A stretch of 64,000 nt of DNA from Marivivens sp. (GCA_024642115.1 JAHEBU010000001.1:186001-250000); one strand, 5' to 3'; numbered from the stretch's first letter, positions 17,543-29,515 are shown. The notes: generated by a model from the sequence alone, not told the origin. Translations and numbers: made by a program.

Positions 17543-18415
17543 ATGACCCGGATCATCCAGTCCTTTTCCGATATCAGCGGGGAATACGACGCGGCCTTTG
17601 TCGATCTGTGGGGGTGCATGCACAACGGCCTGCGCGCCTTTCCGGCGGCGGTGGCGGCCATGCAGGGGTTCCGCGACCGCGGCGGGGTCGTGGTGCTGGT
17701 CACCAACGCGCCGCGCCCGCGCGGGCCGGTGGAAAAACAGATCGAACGGCTGGGCATCCCCACAGACGCCTGGGACGCCATCGCCACATCCGGCGATTCG
17801 GCGCGCGCGGCGATGTACGAGGGGATGGTGGGGCAAAAGGTCTGGTTCATCGGCGAAGACCACGATCAAGCGTTCTTTACCCCGCTCCACCTGATCGACA
17901 GCCCGGTCGAGATCACTCAGGTTCCGCTGGATCAGGCCCAAGGGATCGTCTGCTGCGGCCCCTTTGACCCTTTTGCCGACCCGGATGTCTATCGGCCCCA
18001 GTTCGAAATCGCGCAGGCTCGCGGGCTGAAACTGCTCTGCGCCAATCCCGACATCGTGGTGGACCGGGGCGAAAGCCGGGAATGGTGCGCGGGGGCGCTG
18101 GCCGCCCTTTATAGCGAGATGGGGGGCGAGAGCCTCTATTTCGGCAAACCGCACCCGCCGATCTACGACCTGGCCCGCCGACGCCTGACCGCCACGGGCA
18201 AAGCCCCCGCCAGCCCCCGGATCATCGCCATCGGCGACGGCATCCGGACCGACATTCTGGGCGCCATCGACGAAGGTATTGATTCGCTTTTCATCACTGG
18301 CGGTCTGGCCGCCGCCGAGACCCGGACCGAGACGCAGCCAGAACCCGAAGCGCTGGCCGCCTATGTCGCCGCCGAACGGCTGGAGCCGACCTATGCGATC
18401 GGGTTTTTACGCTAG
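17543..18415 (+). CDS. HAD superfamily hydrolase, class IIA (TIGR01459-type)
   Basis: A 290-residue NagD-like phosphatase. Motif I is VDLWGCMHNG near residue 20, the cap region follows, and the late motif GDGIRTDILGAIDEGIDSLFI supplies the metal-binding Asp. Alphaproteobacterial members of this subgroup have no assigned substrate; relatives dephosphorylate sugar or nucleotide phosphates. It stands alone between the ppaC terminator and a REP-like element. Confidence 0.88.
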   Translation: MTRIIQSFSDISGEYDAAFVDLWGCMHNGLRAFPAAVAAMQGFRDRGGVVVLVTNAPRPRGPVEKQIERLGIPTDAWDAIATSGDSARAAMYEGMVGQKVWFIGEDHDQAFFTPLHLIDSPVEITQVPLDQAQGIVCCGPFDPFADPDVYRPQFEIAQARGLKLLCANPDIVVDRGESREWCAGALAALYSEMGGESLYFGKPHPPIYDLARRRLTATGKAPASPRIIAIGDGIRTDILGAIDEGIDSLFITGGLAAAETRTETQPEPEALAAYVAAERLEPTYAIGFLR

Positions 18416-18421
18416 TCGGGC

Positions 18422-18575
18422 GGTGGGTTGAAACCCACCTTACAAAGGCCCCCCTGCCTTTGTGCCAACAAATATCCCCGCCGGAGGCTCCCAGACCTGC
18501 GCCGGGAGCCTCCGGCGGGAGTTTTTCAGACCAAAGAAGCCCAAAGCCAGACTGTAAGGTGGGTTTCAACCCACC
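18422..18575. repeat. Paired REP-like element with nested hairpin (copy B)
   Basis: The 22-base ends 18422-18443 and 18554-18575 are exact reverse complements and identical to those of the element at 12326-12480. The inner inverted repeat 18477-18492 with 18504-18519 (CCCGCCGGAGGCTCCC) is closely related to that of copy A. It is followed by GGAGTTTTTCAGACC..., the 22 bases also found at 2493-2514. It starts six bases after the HAD gene stop. Confidence 0.88.
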
Positions 18576-18642
18576 CTCCCTTCTGCGGTTGCAAAGTAAT
18601 TTAATTTCACATATACGGTGATCCATGATCTAATCTTGCGTC

Positions 18643-19098
18643 ATGGATAACGACATGCTCGACAATGCCCCGCGCGGAACCATCTGCATCGAAGACCTCG
18701 AGATCGGTATGATCCGGGGGCTGCGCAAGCAGATCACCGACCGCGATATCGAACTCTTTGCCGAGGTGTCGACGGATCGGAACCCGGTTCATCTGGATGA
18801 CGACTATGCGCAGGACACCATTTTTGCCGGTCGGATTGCCCATGGCATGCTGACCGCTGGGCTGATCTCGGCAGTCATTGGCGAACAGCTTCCGGGGCAT
18901 GGTACGGTTTATCTGGGTCAATCGCTCAAATTCCTCGCCCCTGTCCGCCCCGGCGACACGGTCGAGGCCGAGGTCGAGGTGACCGCCATCGACCATGCCA
19001 AACGCCGCGTGACCCTCGATACCCGTTGTCTGGTCGCGGGCAAAAAGGTTCTGGTGGGCGAAGCCACCGTTCTGGCCCCATCCCGCAAGTTCGACTGA
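18643..19098 (+). CDS. MaoC family (R)-specific enoyl-CoA hydratase
   Basis: A 151-residue hot-dog-fold hydratase. The hydratase-2 motif reads STDRNPVHLDDDYA, with the catalytic pair Asp45 and His50, and is followed by FAGRIAHGML. PhaJ-type enzymes convert enoyl-CoA to (R)-3-hydroxyacyl-CoA, linking beta-oxidation to polyhydroxyalkanoate; other MaoC members act in acyl-CoA catabolism. No pha genes are nearby, so the pathway is open. It begins 67 bases after the REP-like element. Confidence 0.9.
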   Translation: MDNDMLDNAPRGTICIEDLEIGMIRGLRKQITDRDIELFAEVSTDRNPVHLDDDYAQDTIFAGRIAHGMLTAGLISAVIGEQLPGHGTVYLGQSLKFLAPVRPGDTVEAEVEVTAIDHAKRRVTLDTRCLVAGKKVLVGEATVLAPSRKFD

Positions 19099-19135
19099 TC
19101 TTGCCCCCGCCCGCCGGGCCGTTTACCCAAGGCCC

Positions 19136-20077
19136 ATGCGGATCATCCGGGACACCTATTTCATCGACGACGCCGACCGGGGGGCAGCCGCCGCCATCGG
19201 CAATTTCGATGGCGTCCATCTGGGCCACCGGGCAATCATCGACCTGGCGCTGAAGGCTGCGACAGGACTGGGCGTGCCGATGGGCGTGATGACCTTTGAA
19301 CCTCACCCGCGGCAGGTCTTTGCCCCCGACGCCCCACCGTTTCGCCTGATGAACGCCGCCGCACGCGCCCACCGACTGGAAAAGTTGGGCGTGCAAAAAC
19401 TGTATGAAATCCCCTTTAACGCCGCTCTGGCTGCCCTTACCCCCGAAGACTTCGCCCGGGTCATCATCCACGAACGGCTTGGCCTGACCCATCTGGTCGT
19501 GGGGCAGGATTTCCACTTTGGCAAAGGCCGCGCCGGCACCGCCGCCGATCTTGCCCGCTTTGGCGCCGAGATGGGGTTTGGTGTGACTGTCGCCCCGATG
19601 GTCGAACTGGGTGCGGGCGAGGTCAGCTCGACCGCAATCCGCGCCGCCCTGACCGAAGGCCGCCCCCGCGACGCCGCCGCCATGCTGGGCCACTGGCACC
19701 GGATCGAGGGTGTCGTCATCCGCGGTGACCAGCGCGGCCGTGATCTGGGCTATCCCACCGCCAACATGTCCATCGCCGGCCTGCACCCCCCCCGGTTCGG
19801 TGTCTATGCCGTGCAGGTTGACGTGCTGGATGGTCCCTACGCCGGGCGCTACAACGGGGCCGCGTCGATTGGCGTGCGCCCGATGTTCGGGGAAAACCTG
19901 CCCAACTGCGAAACCTTCCTTTTTGATTTCAAAGGCGATTTGTACGGCACCAACCTGTCCGTCGCCCTGATCGACTATCTGCGCCCCGAGCTGAAGTTCG
20001 ACGGTCTGGACGCCCTGATCGTCCAGATGGGGGCCGACTGCGACCGCGCCCGCGAGATCCTTGCCCATGTCCACTGA
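19136..20077 (+). CDS. ribF: Bifunctional riboflavin kinase/FAD synthetase
   Basis: A 313-residue RibF, making FMN from riboflavin and then FAD. The N-terminal nucleotidyltransferase domain has GNFDGVHLGH near residue 23 and VVGQDFHFGKGR. The C-terminal flavokinase domain has GDQRGRDLGYPTANM and ends with the FEDLRPELKF-like YLRPELKFDG. No FMN riboswitch lies upstream. Its stop overlaps the start of ycgN by 11 bases. Confidence 0.97.
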   Translation: MRIIRDTYFIDDADRGAAAAIGNFDGVHLGHRAIIDLALKAATGLGVPMGVMTFEPHPRQVFAPDAPPFRLMNAAARAHRLEKLGVQKLYEIPFNAALAALTPEDFARVIIHERLGLTHLVVGQDFHFGKGRAGTAADLARFGAEMGFGVTVAPMVELGAGEVSSTAIRAALTEGRPRDAAAMLGHWHRIEGVVIRGDQRGRDLGYPTANMSIAGLHPPRFGVYAVQVDVLDGPYAGRYNGAASIGVRPMFGENLPNCETFLFDFKGDLYGTNLSVALIDYLRPELKFDGLDALIVQMGADCDRAREILAHVH

Positions 20078-20540
20078 CCCCATCGACCGCGGCGGGTTAC
20101 GCCCGCGCTATTGGGAAACCAAACCCATGTCCAAGCTCAACCGCGAAGAGTGGGAGGCCCTGTGCGACGGCTGCGGCAAATGCTGCCTGAACAAGCTCGA
20201 AGACGAGGACACCGGCGAGGTCGCCCTGACCCGCGTCGCCTGCCGCCTGCTGGACGATCAGTCCTGCAAATGCGCGCAATACCCGATCCGCCATCAGTTC
20301 GTGCCAGAATGCATCGTGCTAACCCCCAAGACCATAGTTGATAACATGTACTGGCTGCCGCAGACCTGCGCCTATCGTCTGGTCCACGAAGGCCGCCCAC
20401 TGTTCCCCTGGCATCCGCTGATCTCGGGCGACCCGGATTCGGTCCACCGCGCGGGGGTCAGCGTGCAGGGCTTTACCATCCCGGAATTCGAGGTCGCCGA
20501 AGAGGACTGGGAAGATTACATCATCGAGGAGCCGCTATAG
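20067..20540 (+). CDS. YcgN family cysteine cluster protein (UPF0260)
   Basis: A 157-residue protein with the family cysteine pattern: CDGCGKCC, then VACRLLDDQSCKCAQYPIR and a VPECIVLTP motif. The CxxCxxCC-type clusters suggest Fe-S or zinc binding, as in other YkgJ/UPF0260 proteins. Function is unknown. The start is the ATG at 20067, inside the end of ribF; the next gene starts on the last base of its stop. Its place in a ribF-ycgN-ltaE chain suggests coupled expression. Confidence 0.93.
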   Translation: MSTDPIDRGGLRPRYWETKPMSKLNREEWEALCDGCGKCCLNKLEDEDTGEVALTRVACRLLDDQSCKCAQYPIRHQFVPECIVLTPKTIVDNMYWLPQTCAYRLVHEGRPLFPWHPLISGDPDSVHRAGVSVQGFTIPEFEVAEEDWEDYIIEEPL

Positions 20541-21589
20541 TGTATTTCGCATCCGACAACGCTGGCCCCGCCCATCCGTCCGTTTTGAACGCCATGATCG
20601 CGGCCAATCAGGGCTATGCGATGGGTTATGGCGCCGATCCGATCATGGCCTCGGTCCGGACCAAGATCCGCGACCTGTTCGAGGCCCCCGAAGCCTGCGT
20701 CTATCTGGTTGCCACCGGGACCGCCGCCAACTCCATTCTGCTCGGCACCATGGCGAACCCGTGGGACACGGTGTTCTGCACCGCCATGGCCCATATCAAC
20801 GAGGACGAGTGCAACGCCCCCGAATTTTACATGGGCGGGGCCAAGCTGACCCTTGTCCCCGACGACAAGGCCCGCATGACGCCAGAGGAGCTGCGCGCCG
20901 CCATCGGCAAGGAACAGTCGCGCGGCGTGCATGGCCCGCAGCGCGGGCCGGTGTCGATCACGCAGGTCACCGAAAAGGGGACGGTTTACAGCCTTGACCA
21001 GATCAGGGCGATCACGGCAGTTGCCCGCGACTTTGGCCTGAAAACCCATCTGGACGGGGCGCGGTTTACCAATGCTCTGGTGGCACTGGACTGCTCGCCC
21101 GCGGAAATGACGTGGAAGGCCGGGATCGACACGGTCAGTTTCGGCGGGACCAAGAACGGGTTGCTGGGGGTCGAGGCCTGCGTGATCTTTGACCCGGCCC
21201 TTGCCTGGGAATTCGAGCTGCGGCGCAAGCGTGGCGGCCATCTGTTCAGCAAACACCGCTATCTGTCCGCCCAGATGGACGCCTATCTGACCGACGGGTT
21301 GTGGCTGGACATGGCCCGCGCGGCCAACGCCCGCACCGCCCAGCTTGCCAACGGGATGCGCAGCCACGCGGCGACCGAGATGCTCTATCCCGTTGAGGCC
21401 AATATCATTTTCTTCCGCGCGACCCGCGCCGAACATCAGCGGCTGAAACAGGGCGGTGCCATCTATTACGTCATGGACGGGGATGAAACCCAAGGCGATC
21501 CGGCCGAGCCTTTGACCGGGCGGCTGGTCTGCGACTGGTCGATGACGGCCGAGGGCGTAGATCAGTTCCTGACAGTTCTACGCGGCTAA
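20540..21589 (+). CDS. Threonine aldolase/beta-eliminating lyase family protein
   Basis: A 349-residue fold-type I PLP enzyme. Lys205 in SFGGTKNG is the Schiff-base lysine and Asp172 in HLDGARF pairs with the pyridine nitrogen. The N-terminal SDNAGPAHPSVLNAM and YGADPIM motifs match low-specificity L-threonine aldolases, which cleave threonine to glycine and acetaldehyde. The GTG start overlaps the last base of the ycgN stop. Its 3' end overlaps the convergent hydrolase gene by 12 bases. Activity on threonine, allo-threonine or phenylserine cannot be told apart from sequence. Confidence 0.9.
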   Translation: MYFASDNAGPAHPSVLNAMIAANQGYAMGYGADPIMASVRTKIRDLFEAPEACVYLVATGTAANSILLGTMANPWDTVFCTAMAHINEDECNAPEFYMGGAKLTLVPDDKARMTPEELRAAIGKEQSRGVHGPQRGPVSITQVTEKGTVYSLDQIRAITAVARDFGLKTHLDGARFTNALVALDCSPAEMTWKAGIDTVSFGGTKNGLLGVEACVIFDPALAWEFELRRKRGGHLFSKHRYLSAQMDAYLTDGLWLDMARAANARTAQLANGMRSHAATEMLYPVEANIIFFRATRAEHQRLKQGGAIYYVMDGDETQGDPAEPLTGRLVCDWSMTAEGVDQFLTVLRG

Positions 21590-22330
21590 CCCGCCCCAAT
21601 CCGCAATCGCCTGCGCCACGGCGGCGGGATGTGTGACCGGGGCCATGTGTCCTGCCGCCGCGATCACGATGCGCGTGGCTTGCGGCAACCGGCGGGCCAG
21701 TTCACCCTGAACACCTGCTATGACCGACGGCGACTGGTCGCCTTCGATCAGCAGGACCGGGATCGTCAGCTGCTCTAGCCGCCCCGGCGCAGTCAGGCCG
21801 GGCGTGTCGTCGTTAACGGCGGGGCCTGTATCGAACACAAGCGACATGCGCTGGGTGGCGGCCTTGCGGGCATGGTCGGGCAAGTCGTCCCACGGCACCC
21901 CGGCGCCCCAAGTGGTGGTAAAGCGGCGGGTTGCCTCGGCCCAGTCGCCCCGCTGCGCGGCCTGATATGACCCTTCGAAATCAGCCATATTGGCGGCATA
22001 GGCGGCAGGCGTGCAGTCGCGGGCAATATGAAAGAGGACGGGTTCGATCAGAACCAGAGCCTTGATCCGGCTTGGGTTTTCCAGTGCCAGCCGAAGCGCG
22101 ACCGTCGCCCCAAAGGAATGACCCACCACAGCGCAGGGGCCCGCGGGCAGGTGCGACAGGGCCAGCGCCGTGGACTGGTCGTGGAAATCCAGGCCGGGAT
22201 CCCGGACGGGTCCGCGCCCATGCCCTGGCAGGTCCATCGTCACGGCCTGCACCCCCGGCAGACCGGCCAGAACCCCGCGCCACATTCCCCCATGCCCGAG
22301 GGTGCAATGGATGAACAGCGTGGACAGCAT
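21578..22330 (-). CDS. Alpha/beta fold hydrolase
   Basis: A 250-residue cytosolic hydrolase. Nucleophile Ser72 sits in VGHSFGATVAL, the oxyanion region is FIHCTLGHGGMW, a likely acid lies in LIEGDQSP and the catalytic His in AAGHMAPVTHP. The fold matches esterase/haloperoxidase-type family members; the substrate is unknown. The downstream end overlaps the threonine aldolase gene tail to tail. It lies three bases after the isomerase gene on the same strand, so the two form a unit. Confidence 0.87.
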   Translation of the reverse strand: MLSTLFIHCTLGHGGMWRGVLAGLPGVQAVTMDLPGHGRGPVRDPGLDFHDQSTALALSHLPAGPCAVVGHSFGATVALRLALENPSRIKALVLIEPVLFHIARDCTPAAYAANMADFEGSYQAAQRGDWAEATRRFTTTWGAGVPWDDLPDHARKAATQRMSLVFDTGPAVNDDTPGLTAPGRLEQLTIPVLLIEGDQSPSVIAGVQGELARRLPQATRIVIAAAGHMAPVTHPAAVAQAIADWGGLAA

Positions 22331-22333
22331 GGG

Positions 22334-22933
22334 TCAGAGATTGCCCTGCAAATGCAGATCCAGATCGTCCAGCCGGTCCTGCCCCCAGAACCGTTCATCC
22401 CCGTCGGTGATGTAGAACGGCGCGCCAAAGACGCCGCGCGACACGGCTTCCTCCAGATTGGTGGCGTAGGTTTCGGCCCCGGCCATCAGCCCCTTGTCGG
22501 CCAGATCGGGATCAAAGCCCGCGCGGGACAGACAATCGCGGATCACCTCATCCTCGGCGATGTTGCGCTCTTCGGCCCAGCAGGCGCGGGTGATGCTGCT
22601 GACCAGCGCCCCCATGTCGCCCCCGCCTGCCCGTTGGGCTGCGATGATGGCATAAGCGGCGGGGGCACCGTTGGTGGGCCAGAACGCGGGCTTGAGGGTT
22701 ATGGGCATCCCCGCCTTGGCCGCCTGTCGGCGCATCTCCATCAGGCGATAGTCCTGACGGCTGGGATGGCGGTCGGCAGGCGCGGTGCCACCGGTTCTGG
22801 TGAACAGGGACATGATATCCAGCGGCTTATAGGTGATCGTCGCGCCCGCCCTGGTTGCAATCGCTTCCAGACGGGTGCCAGTCAGGTAGGTGAACGGGGA
22901 AATGGTGGCAAAGAAGTAATCTATGTGCGGCAT
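22334..22933 (-). CDS. 2-hydroxychromene-2-carboxylate isomerase/DsbA family protein
   Basis: A 199-residue kappa-class GST-like (DsbA-fold) protein. The active-site loop begins YFFATISPFTYL, with a Ser in place of redox cysteines, and the C-terminal GVFGAPFYITDGDERFWGQDRLDDL signature is typical of HCCA isomerases. These enzymes use glutathione to isomerise aromatic breakdown products. No other naphthalene-type genes are near, so the real substrate may differ. It probably shares a transcript with the downstream alpha/beta hydrolase (three-base gap). Confidence 0.88.
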   Translation of the reverse strand: MPHIDYFFATISPFTYLTGTRLEAIATRAGATITYKPLDIMSLFTRTGGTAPADRHPSRQDYRLMEMRRQAAKAGMPITLKPAFWPTNGAPAAYAIIAAQRAGGGDMGALVSSITRACWAEERNIAEDEVIRDCLSRAGFDPDLADKGLMAGAETYATNLEEAVSRGVFGAPFYITDGDERFWGQDRLDDLDLHLQGNL

Positions 22934-23048
22934 TTGTCGCCTTCGCGGTCCTGATTTGTTTGCCTCACCGTAGGGGTGTGCTAGGCGGTGTCAACGTCAC
23001 GATTCCGTCGAAAATCGCCCCCAGCCCTTCTGCCAAAGGACCCCCCGA

Positions 23049-24068
23049 ATGCCCGCCATGACCGAGCCAAAGCTGATCTCTGGCAATGCCAACGTCCCCT
23101 TGGCCAAGGCTGTTGCCCGCCGCATGTCGATGCACCGGGGGATGAACGTAGGGCTGGTGGATGCGCGGGTCGAACGGTTCAACGACGGCGAGATTTTCGT
23201 CGAGGTCTACGAAAACGTCCGGGGCGAGGATATGTATATCATCCAGCCGACCTCGCGCCCGGCCAACGACAACCTCATGGAATTACTGATTATCTGCGAC
23301 GCGTTGCGGCGGTCCTCGGCGGCGCGGATCACCGCTGTGATCCCCTATTTCGGCTATGCCCGGCAGGATCGGCGCAGCAAATCCCGCACCCCCATTACCG
23401 CCAAACTGGTCGCCAACATGCTGACCGAGGCCGGGGTCGAGCGGGTGCTGACGCTGGACCTCCACGCGGCGCAGATTCAGGGGTTCTTTGATATCCCGGT
23501 GGACAACCTCTATGCCTCGCCCATCTTTGCCCTTGATATCATGCACAATTTCAAAGGTCAGATGGACGACATCATGATCGTGTCGCCCGACGTGGGCGGC
23601 GTGGCCCGCGCCCGCGAACTGGCCCAGCGGATCAACGCCCCGCTGTCGATCGTGGACAAGCGGCGGGAAAAGGCAGGCGAAGTGGCCGAAATGACCGTGA
23701 TCGGAGAAGTGACCGGCAAACGCTGCATCATCGTGGACGACATCTGTGACACGGCGGGGACGCTGTGCAAGGCGGCCGAGGTCCTGATGGCCGCAGGCGC
23801 GTCCGAGGTCCACGCCTATATCACCCACGGCGTCCTGTCCGGTCCGGCCATCGAACGGGTGACGCATTCGGTGATGAAATCGCTGGTCATCACCGATTCC
23901 ATCGAACCGACCCCGGCCGTCAAGGCCTGCAAGAACATCCGCATCGTGCCCACCGCACCGCTGTTCGCGCAGGCGATCCTGAACACATGGGGCGGCACGT
24001 CGATCTCGTCCCTGCTTGAGGTCGAGACACTTAGCCCGATCTACGAAGGTCTGTATTCGACGGTGTAA
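23049..24068 (+). CDS. prs: Ribose-phosphate pyrophosphokinase
   Basis: A 339-residue class I PRPP synthetase supplying PRPP for purine, pyrimidine, histidine and NAD synthesis. It shows [14 protein letters not shown], the flexible-loop [17 protein letters not shown], the metal-binding [11 protein letters not shown] and the PRPP-binding loop [18 protein letters not shown] lies eight bases before the ATG at 23049; a second ATG at 23058 is possible. Monocistronic, followed by a REP-like pair. PRPP links it to hisG and purEK elsewhere in the window. Confidence 0.97.
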   Translation: MPAMTEPKLISGNANVPLAKAVARRMSMHRGMNVGLVDARVERFNDGEIFVEVYENVRGEDMYIIQPTSRPANDNLMELLIICDALRRSSAARITAVIPYFGYARQDRRSKSRTPITAKLVANMLTEAGVERVLTLDLHAAQIQGFFDIPVDNLYASPIFALDIMHNFKGQMDDIMIVSPDVGGVARARELAQRINAPLSIVDKRREKAGEVAEMTVIGEVTGKRCIIVDDICDTAGTLCKAAEVLMAAGASEVHAYITHGVLSGPAIERVTHSVMKSLVITDSIEPTPAVKACKNIRIVPTAPLFAQAILNTWGGTSISSLLEVETLSPIYEGLYSTV

Positions 24069-24090
24069 AGCGGCGCGGTTTGGAGGGGGC

Positions 24091-24152
24091 GGTGGGTTTC
24101 ACCCACCCTACGACGCCTTTGCACTCAACCCGTAGGGTGGGTGAATCCCACC
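24091..24152. repeat. Paired REP-like element (copy C, no inner hairpin)
   Basis: Two 22-base units, 24091-24112 (GGTGGGTTTCACCCACC..) and 24131-24152, are inverted with one mismatch and an 18-base spacer. The core GTAGGGTGGGT differs slightly from the GTAAGGTGGGT core of copies A and B. It lies between prs and the convergent lectin-domain gene and could end both transcripts. Confidence 0.85.
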
Positions 24153-24157
24153 TCGCG

Positions 24158-24508
24158 CTAATAGATATCCCAGTCGTCGGCCTGCCGCAGTTCGCCGATT
24201 GCCTGCCAGCCCACGCGGACGCGGGCGACCTTGGTATCGGCCCAGGTGCGGAACACGATGGCAAAGCCGGTTTCCGACACATCCTCGGCCGTCACATCCA
24301 TCCGGGCGTTGGCGTGGTTGGATATGTCCCACATGGTCAAACCCACACGCACCGCAGGGACCGATCGAAACGCTTCTGAAAAATGAACATAGGCGCGGGT
24401 TTGACGCGGGCCTTCGCCCGTCCACATGATCCCGTCATGTTCAAAGTCGGAAAACAGGACGACGTCGCCCTGATCAATTCCGATCAGATGGTTGCGGAGC
24501 CTTTTCAT
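24158..24508 (-). CDS. H-type lectin domain protein
   Basis: A 116-residue protein matching the H-type lectin pattern: GIDQGDVVLFSDFEHDGIMWTGEGPR, then the beta strands FRSVPAVRVGLTMWDIS and VRVGWQAIGE. The eukaryotic fold binds GalNAc; in Rhodobacteraceae such short proteins recur without known function. There is no signal peptide. It lies downstream of the F1 ATP synthase operon on the same strand, but the atpC terminator separates them. Confidence 0.83.
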   Translation of the reverse strand: MKRLRNHLIGIDQGDVVLFSDFEHDGIMWTGEGPRQTRAYVHFSEAFRSVPAVRVGLTMWDISNHANARMDVTAEDVSETGFAIVFRTWADTKVARVRVGWQAIGELRQADDWDIY

Positions 24509-24583
24509 ATGCCAACGTGGTTACCAGTTCCCTCTTACCCAAGGGTAAACATCAATTCCGGCAAAATTGGGATCAAATAAATG

Positions 24584-24611
24584 AAAAAGGCCCCGAACCA
24601 TCGGGGCCTTT
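24584..24611 (-). terminator. Terminator of the F1 ATP synthase operon
   Basis: Perfect 11-bp stem AAAGGCCCCGA/TCGGGGCCTTT with loop ACCA (24597-24600). On the minus strand it is followed by TTCATTTATTTG, 18 bases after the atpC stop. Confidence 0.88.
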
Positions 24612-24628
24612 GTTCAGATCGGACCGGA

Positions 24629-25060
24629 TCAGAACCCTTTGGGGGTCAATCCGATATGGCCACCCATGGCCACCATGTCCGACAACAGCTTGGCTGCGTC
24701 ATCCACCGGACCGGGCTCGTTCTTGAACGTTTCCTGGGCCTTGGCATGGGCATCGCGAGCCTGGTCGAGCATCCGGTCATAGATGCTCTGGTTCATCTCG
24801 TCGCGGTGCAGCGATTCCTCGGCCAGGACGGACACGCCCTCGCCGGTAATTTCTGCAAACCCGCCAGAGACGACGTATTCATCCGTGCCCGAGGGACCAG
24901 CGACCCGCAGGACACCGGGGCGCAGGGTGGTGATCGTGGGTGCGTGGCCCGCCATCACCGTCATGTCGCCGTCGGCGCCGGGAATCTGCACCTCGGTCGC
25001 CTGAACGGAAGCAAGCCGCCGTTCGGGGGACACGAGGTCGAATTGCATGGTGTCTGCCAT
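24629..25060 (-). CDS. atpC: F1 ATP synthase epsilon subunit
   Basis: A 143-residue epsilon subunit: [28 protein letters not shown] (N-terminal beta sandwich), [11 protein letters not shown], then the C-terminal helical part. It belongs to the central stalk and can inhibit ATP hydrolysis. Last gene of the atpHAGDC operon, nine bases after atpD. Confidence 0.97.
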   Translation of the reverse strand: MADTMQFDLVSPERRLASVQATEVQIPGADGDMTVMAGHAPTITTLRPGVLRVAGPSGTDEYVVSGGFAEITGEGVSVLAEESLHRDEMNQSIYDRMLDQARDAHAKAQETFKNEPGPVDDAAKLLSDMVAMGGHIGLTPKGF

Positions 25061-25069
25061 TTCAGATCC

Positions 25070-27386
<2,317 letters not shown>

Positions 27387-27416
27387 ACCCGTGTCTCCTT
27401 ATCCCAAAGCTGAAAA

Positions 27417-28955
27417 TCAGGCGAAATCTTTGGCGAATTCGTCGATCGCAGCTTTGATCTTGGCCTCCGCATCCCCTTTGATCTTGGGGTCCTCTTTGGT
27501 GATCATGTCCAGCACGGCCTTGGCCTTGCCCCGCAGGTGGGCCAGCAGACCAGCCTCGAACCGACCGACATCCTTGACGGCGATCTTGTCGAGGTAGCCT
27601 TTGGTGCCCGCATAGATCACGCAGACGATTTCCGCGTTGGTCAGCGGCGCATACTGCGGCTGCTTCATCAGTTCGGTCAGACGCGCGCCCCGGTTCAGCA
27701 ATTGCTGGGTCGAAGCGTCAAGGTCGGACCCGAACTGTGCAAAAGCCGCCATTTCGCGGTACTGCGCCAGTTCCAGCTTCACCGGACCGGCGACCGACTT
27801 CATCGCGTTGGTCTGGGCCGACGATCCCACGCGTGACACCGACAGACCGGTGTTCACGGCGGGGCGGATGCCCTGATAGAACAGTTCGGTTTCAAGGAAG
27901 ATCTGCCCGTCGGTGATCGAAATCACGTTGGTCGGGATAAAGGCCGACACGTCGCCGCCCTGCGTTTCGATGATCGGCAGTGCCGTCAGCGAACCCGAAC
28001 CGAAATCCTTGTTCAGCTTGGACGACCGCTCCAGCAGGCGGGAGTGGAGATAGAACACGTCGCCCGGATAGGCTTCGCGGCCCGGCGGGCGGCGCAGCAG
28101 CAGAGACATCTGGCGGTAGGACACGGCCTGCTTGGACAGGTCATCATAGATGATCAGGGCGTGGCGGCCGTTGTCGCGGAAAAACTCGGCCATGGCGGTC
28201 GCGGCGTAGGGGGCCAGGAACTGCATGGGGGCAGGGTCGGACGCGGTGGCGGCGACGACGATGGTGTATTTGGACGCACCGGACTCTTCGAGCTTTTTCA
28301 CCAGCTGGGCGACGGTGGACCGCTTTTGCCCGATAGCGCAGTAGATGCAGTACAGCTTCTTGCTCTCATCATCACCAGCGGCCTCATTATAGGACTTCTG
28401 GTTGAGGATGGTGTCGAGAGCGATGGCGGTCTTGCCGGTCTGACGGTCGCCGATGATCAGTTCGCGCTGGCCACGGCCAACGGGGATCATCGCGTCAACC
28501 GATTTCAGACCAGTGGCCATCGGTTCATGAACGGACTGGCGGGGGATGATGCCGGGGGCCTTCTGGTCGGCCACGCGACGCTCGGACGCGTTGATCGGGC
28601 CCTTGCCGTCCAGCGGGTTGCCCAGACCATCCACGACGCGGCCCAGAAGTTCGTTGCCTGCGGGCACGTCCACGATGGACTTGGTCCGCTTGACGACGTC
28701 GCCTTCCTTGATGTCCCGGTCGTTACCGAAGATCACGCAGCCGACGTTGTCGGTTTCAAGGTTGAGGGCCATCCCGCGAATACCGCCGGGGAATTCGACC
28801 ATCTCGCCGGCCTGGACGTTGTCCAGACCGTAAACGCGGGCAATCCCGTCGCCCACGGACAGAACGCGACCCACTTCGGCCACTTCGGCCTCCTGGCCAA
28901 AGTTCTTGATCTGGTTTTTCAGGATCGCAGAAATTTCCGCAGCTTGGATCGCCAT
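27417..28955 (-). CDS. atpA: F1 ATP synthase alpha subunit
   Basis: A 512-residue non-catalytic nucleotide-binding subunit. The N-terminus [18 protein letters not shown]-loop GDRQTGKTA and [34 protein letters not shown] are family standard. Its ATG overlaps the last base of the atpH stop (TAATG), so the two are coupled. Confidence 0.98.
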   Translation of the reverse strand: MAIQAAEISAILKNQIKNFGQEAEVAEVGRVLSVGDGIARVYGLDNVQAGEMVEFPGGIRGMALNLETDNVGCVIFGNDRDIKEGDVVKRTKSIVDVPAGNELLGRVVDGLGNPLDGKGPINASERRVADQKAPGIIPRQSVHEPMATGLKSVDAMIPVGRGQRELIIGDRQTGKTAIALDTILNQKSYNEAAGDDESKKLYCIYCAIGQKRSTVAQLVKKLEESGASKYTIVVAATASDPAPMQFLAPYAATAMAEFFRDNGRHALIIYDDLSKQAVSYRQMSLLLRRPPGREAYPGDVFYLHSRLLERSSKLNKDFGSGSLTALPIIETQGGDVSAFIPTNVISITDGQIFLETELFYQGIRPAVNTGLSVSRVGSSAQTNAMKSVAGPVKLELAQYREMAAFAQFGSDLDASTQQLLNRGARLTELMKQPQYAPLTNAEIVCVIYAGTKGYLDKIAVKDVGRFEAGLLAHLRGKAKAVLDMITKEDPKIKGDAEAKIKAAIDEFAKDFA

Positions 28956-29515
28956 TATCCGACCTCTTTCATGGTGTTCTGGAGTGCGCTGAGTTTCGAG
29001 CGGATCGACGTGTCGATCATTTTCGAACCCACTTTTACGACAAGACCGCCGATGAGGGATTCATCAACGGTCGCAATAAGTTTGATATCCTTGCCGACCT
29101 GGGCGGCCAGCGTTTTGGACAGCTTGTCCGACTGCGCCTTGGTCAGCGCCTTGGCGCTGGTCACTTCGGCGGTCACTTCGCCCTTTTCCACCGACAGCAT
29201 CTCGCGCAGGACGTTGATGAGTTGCGGCAAGACGAACAGGCGACGCTTGGACGCCATCAGGGCCAGCAGGTTTGTCATGCTGCCCGACAGCTTCATCTTT
29301 TTGGCGATGGCCGTGATGGCTGCCTGCTGATCGTCCCGCGAATACAGCGGCGACGAAATCAGGTCGCGCAAATCGGCACTTTCCTTCAGTGCCGCATCCA
29401 GCGCGTCCACATCCGTCTCAAGCGCTGCGATGCCTTTGTCTTCGCGGGCCAGATCGAACATGGCGCTGGCATAGCGCCCTGCGATCCCGGTCGAAATTGA
29501 TACTGGTTCGGCCAC
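28955..29515 (-). CDS. atpH: F1 ATP synthase delta subunit
   Basis: A 186-residue delta subunit of the peripheral stalk: [12 protein letters not shown] near the N-terminus and [28 protein letters not shown] near the C-terminus. I chose the GTG at 29515 because GGAAGG lies six bases upstream and the family begins there; an open frame reaching 29623 would add 36 unsupported residues. First gene of the F1 operon. F0 genes (atpIBEF) are absent here, as expected for Rhodobacterales. Confidence 0.95.
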   Translation of the reverse strand: MAEPVSISTGIAGRYASAMFDLAREDKGIAALETDVDALDAALKESADLRDLISSPLYSRDDQQAAITAIAKKMKLSGSMTNLLALMASKRRLFVLPQLINVLREMLSVEKGEVTAEVTSAKALTKAQSDKLSKTLAAQVGKDIKLIATVDESLIGGLVVKVGSKMIDTSIRSKLSALQNTMKEVG

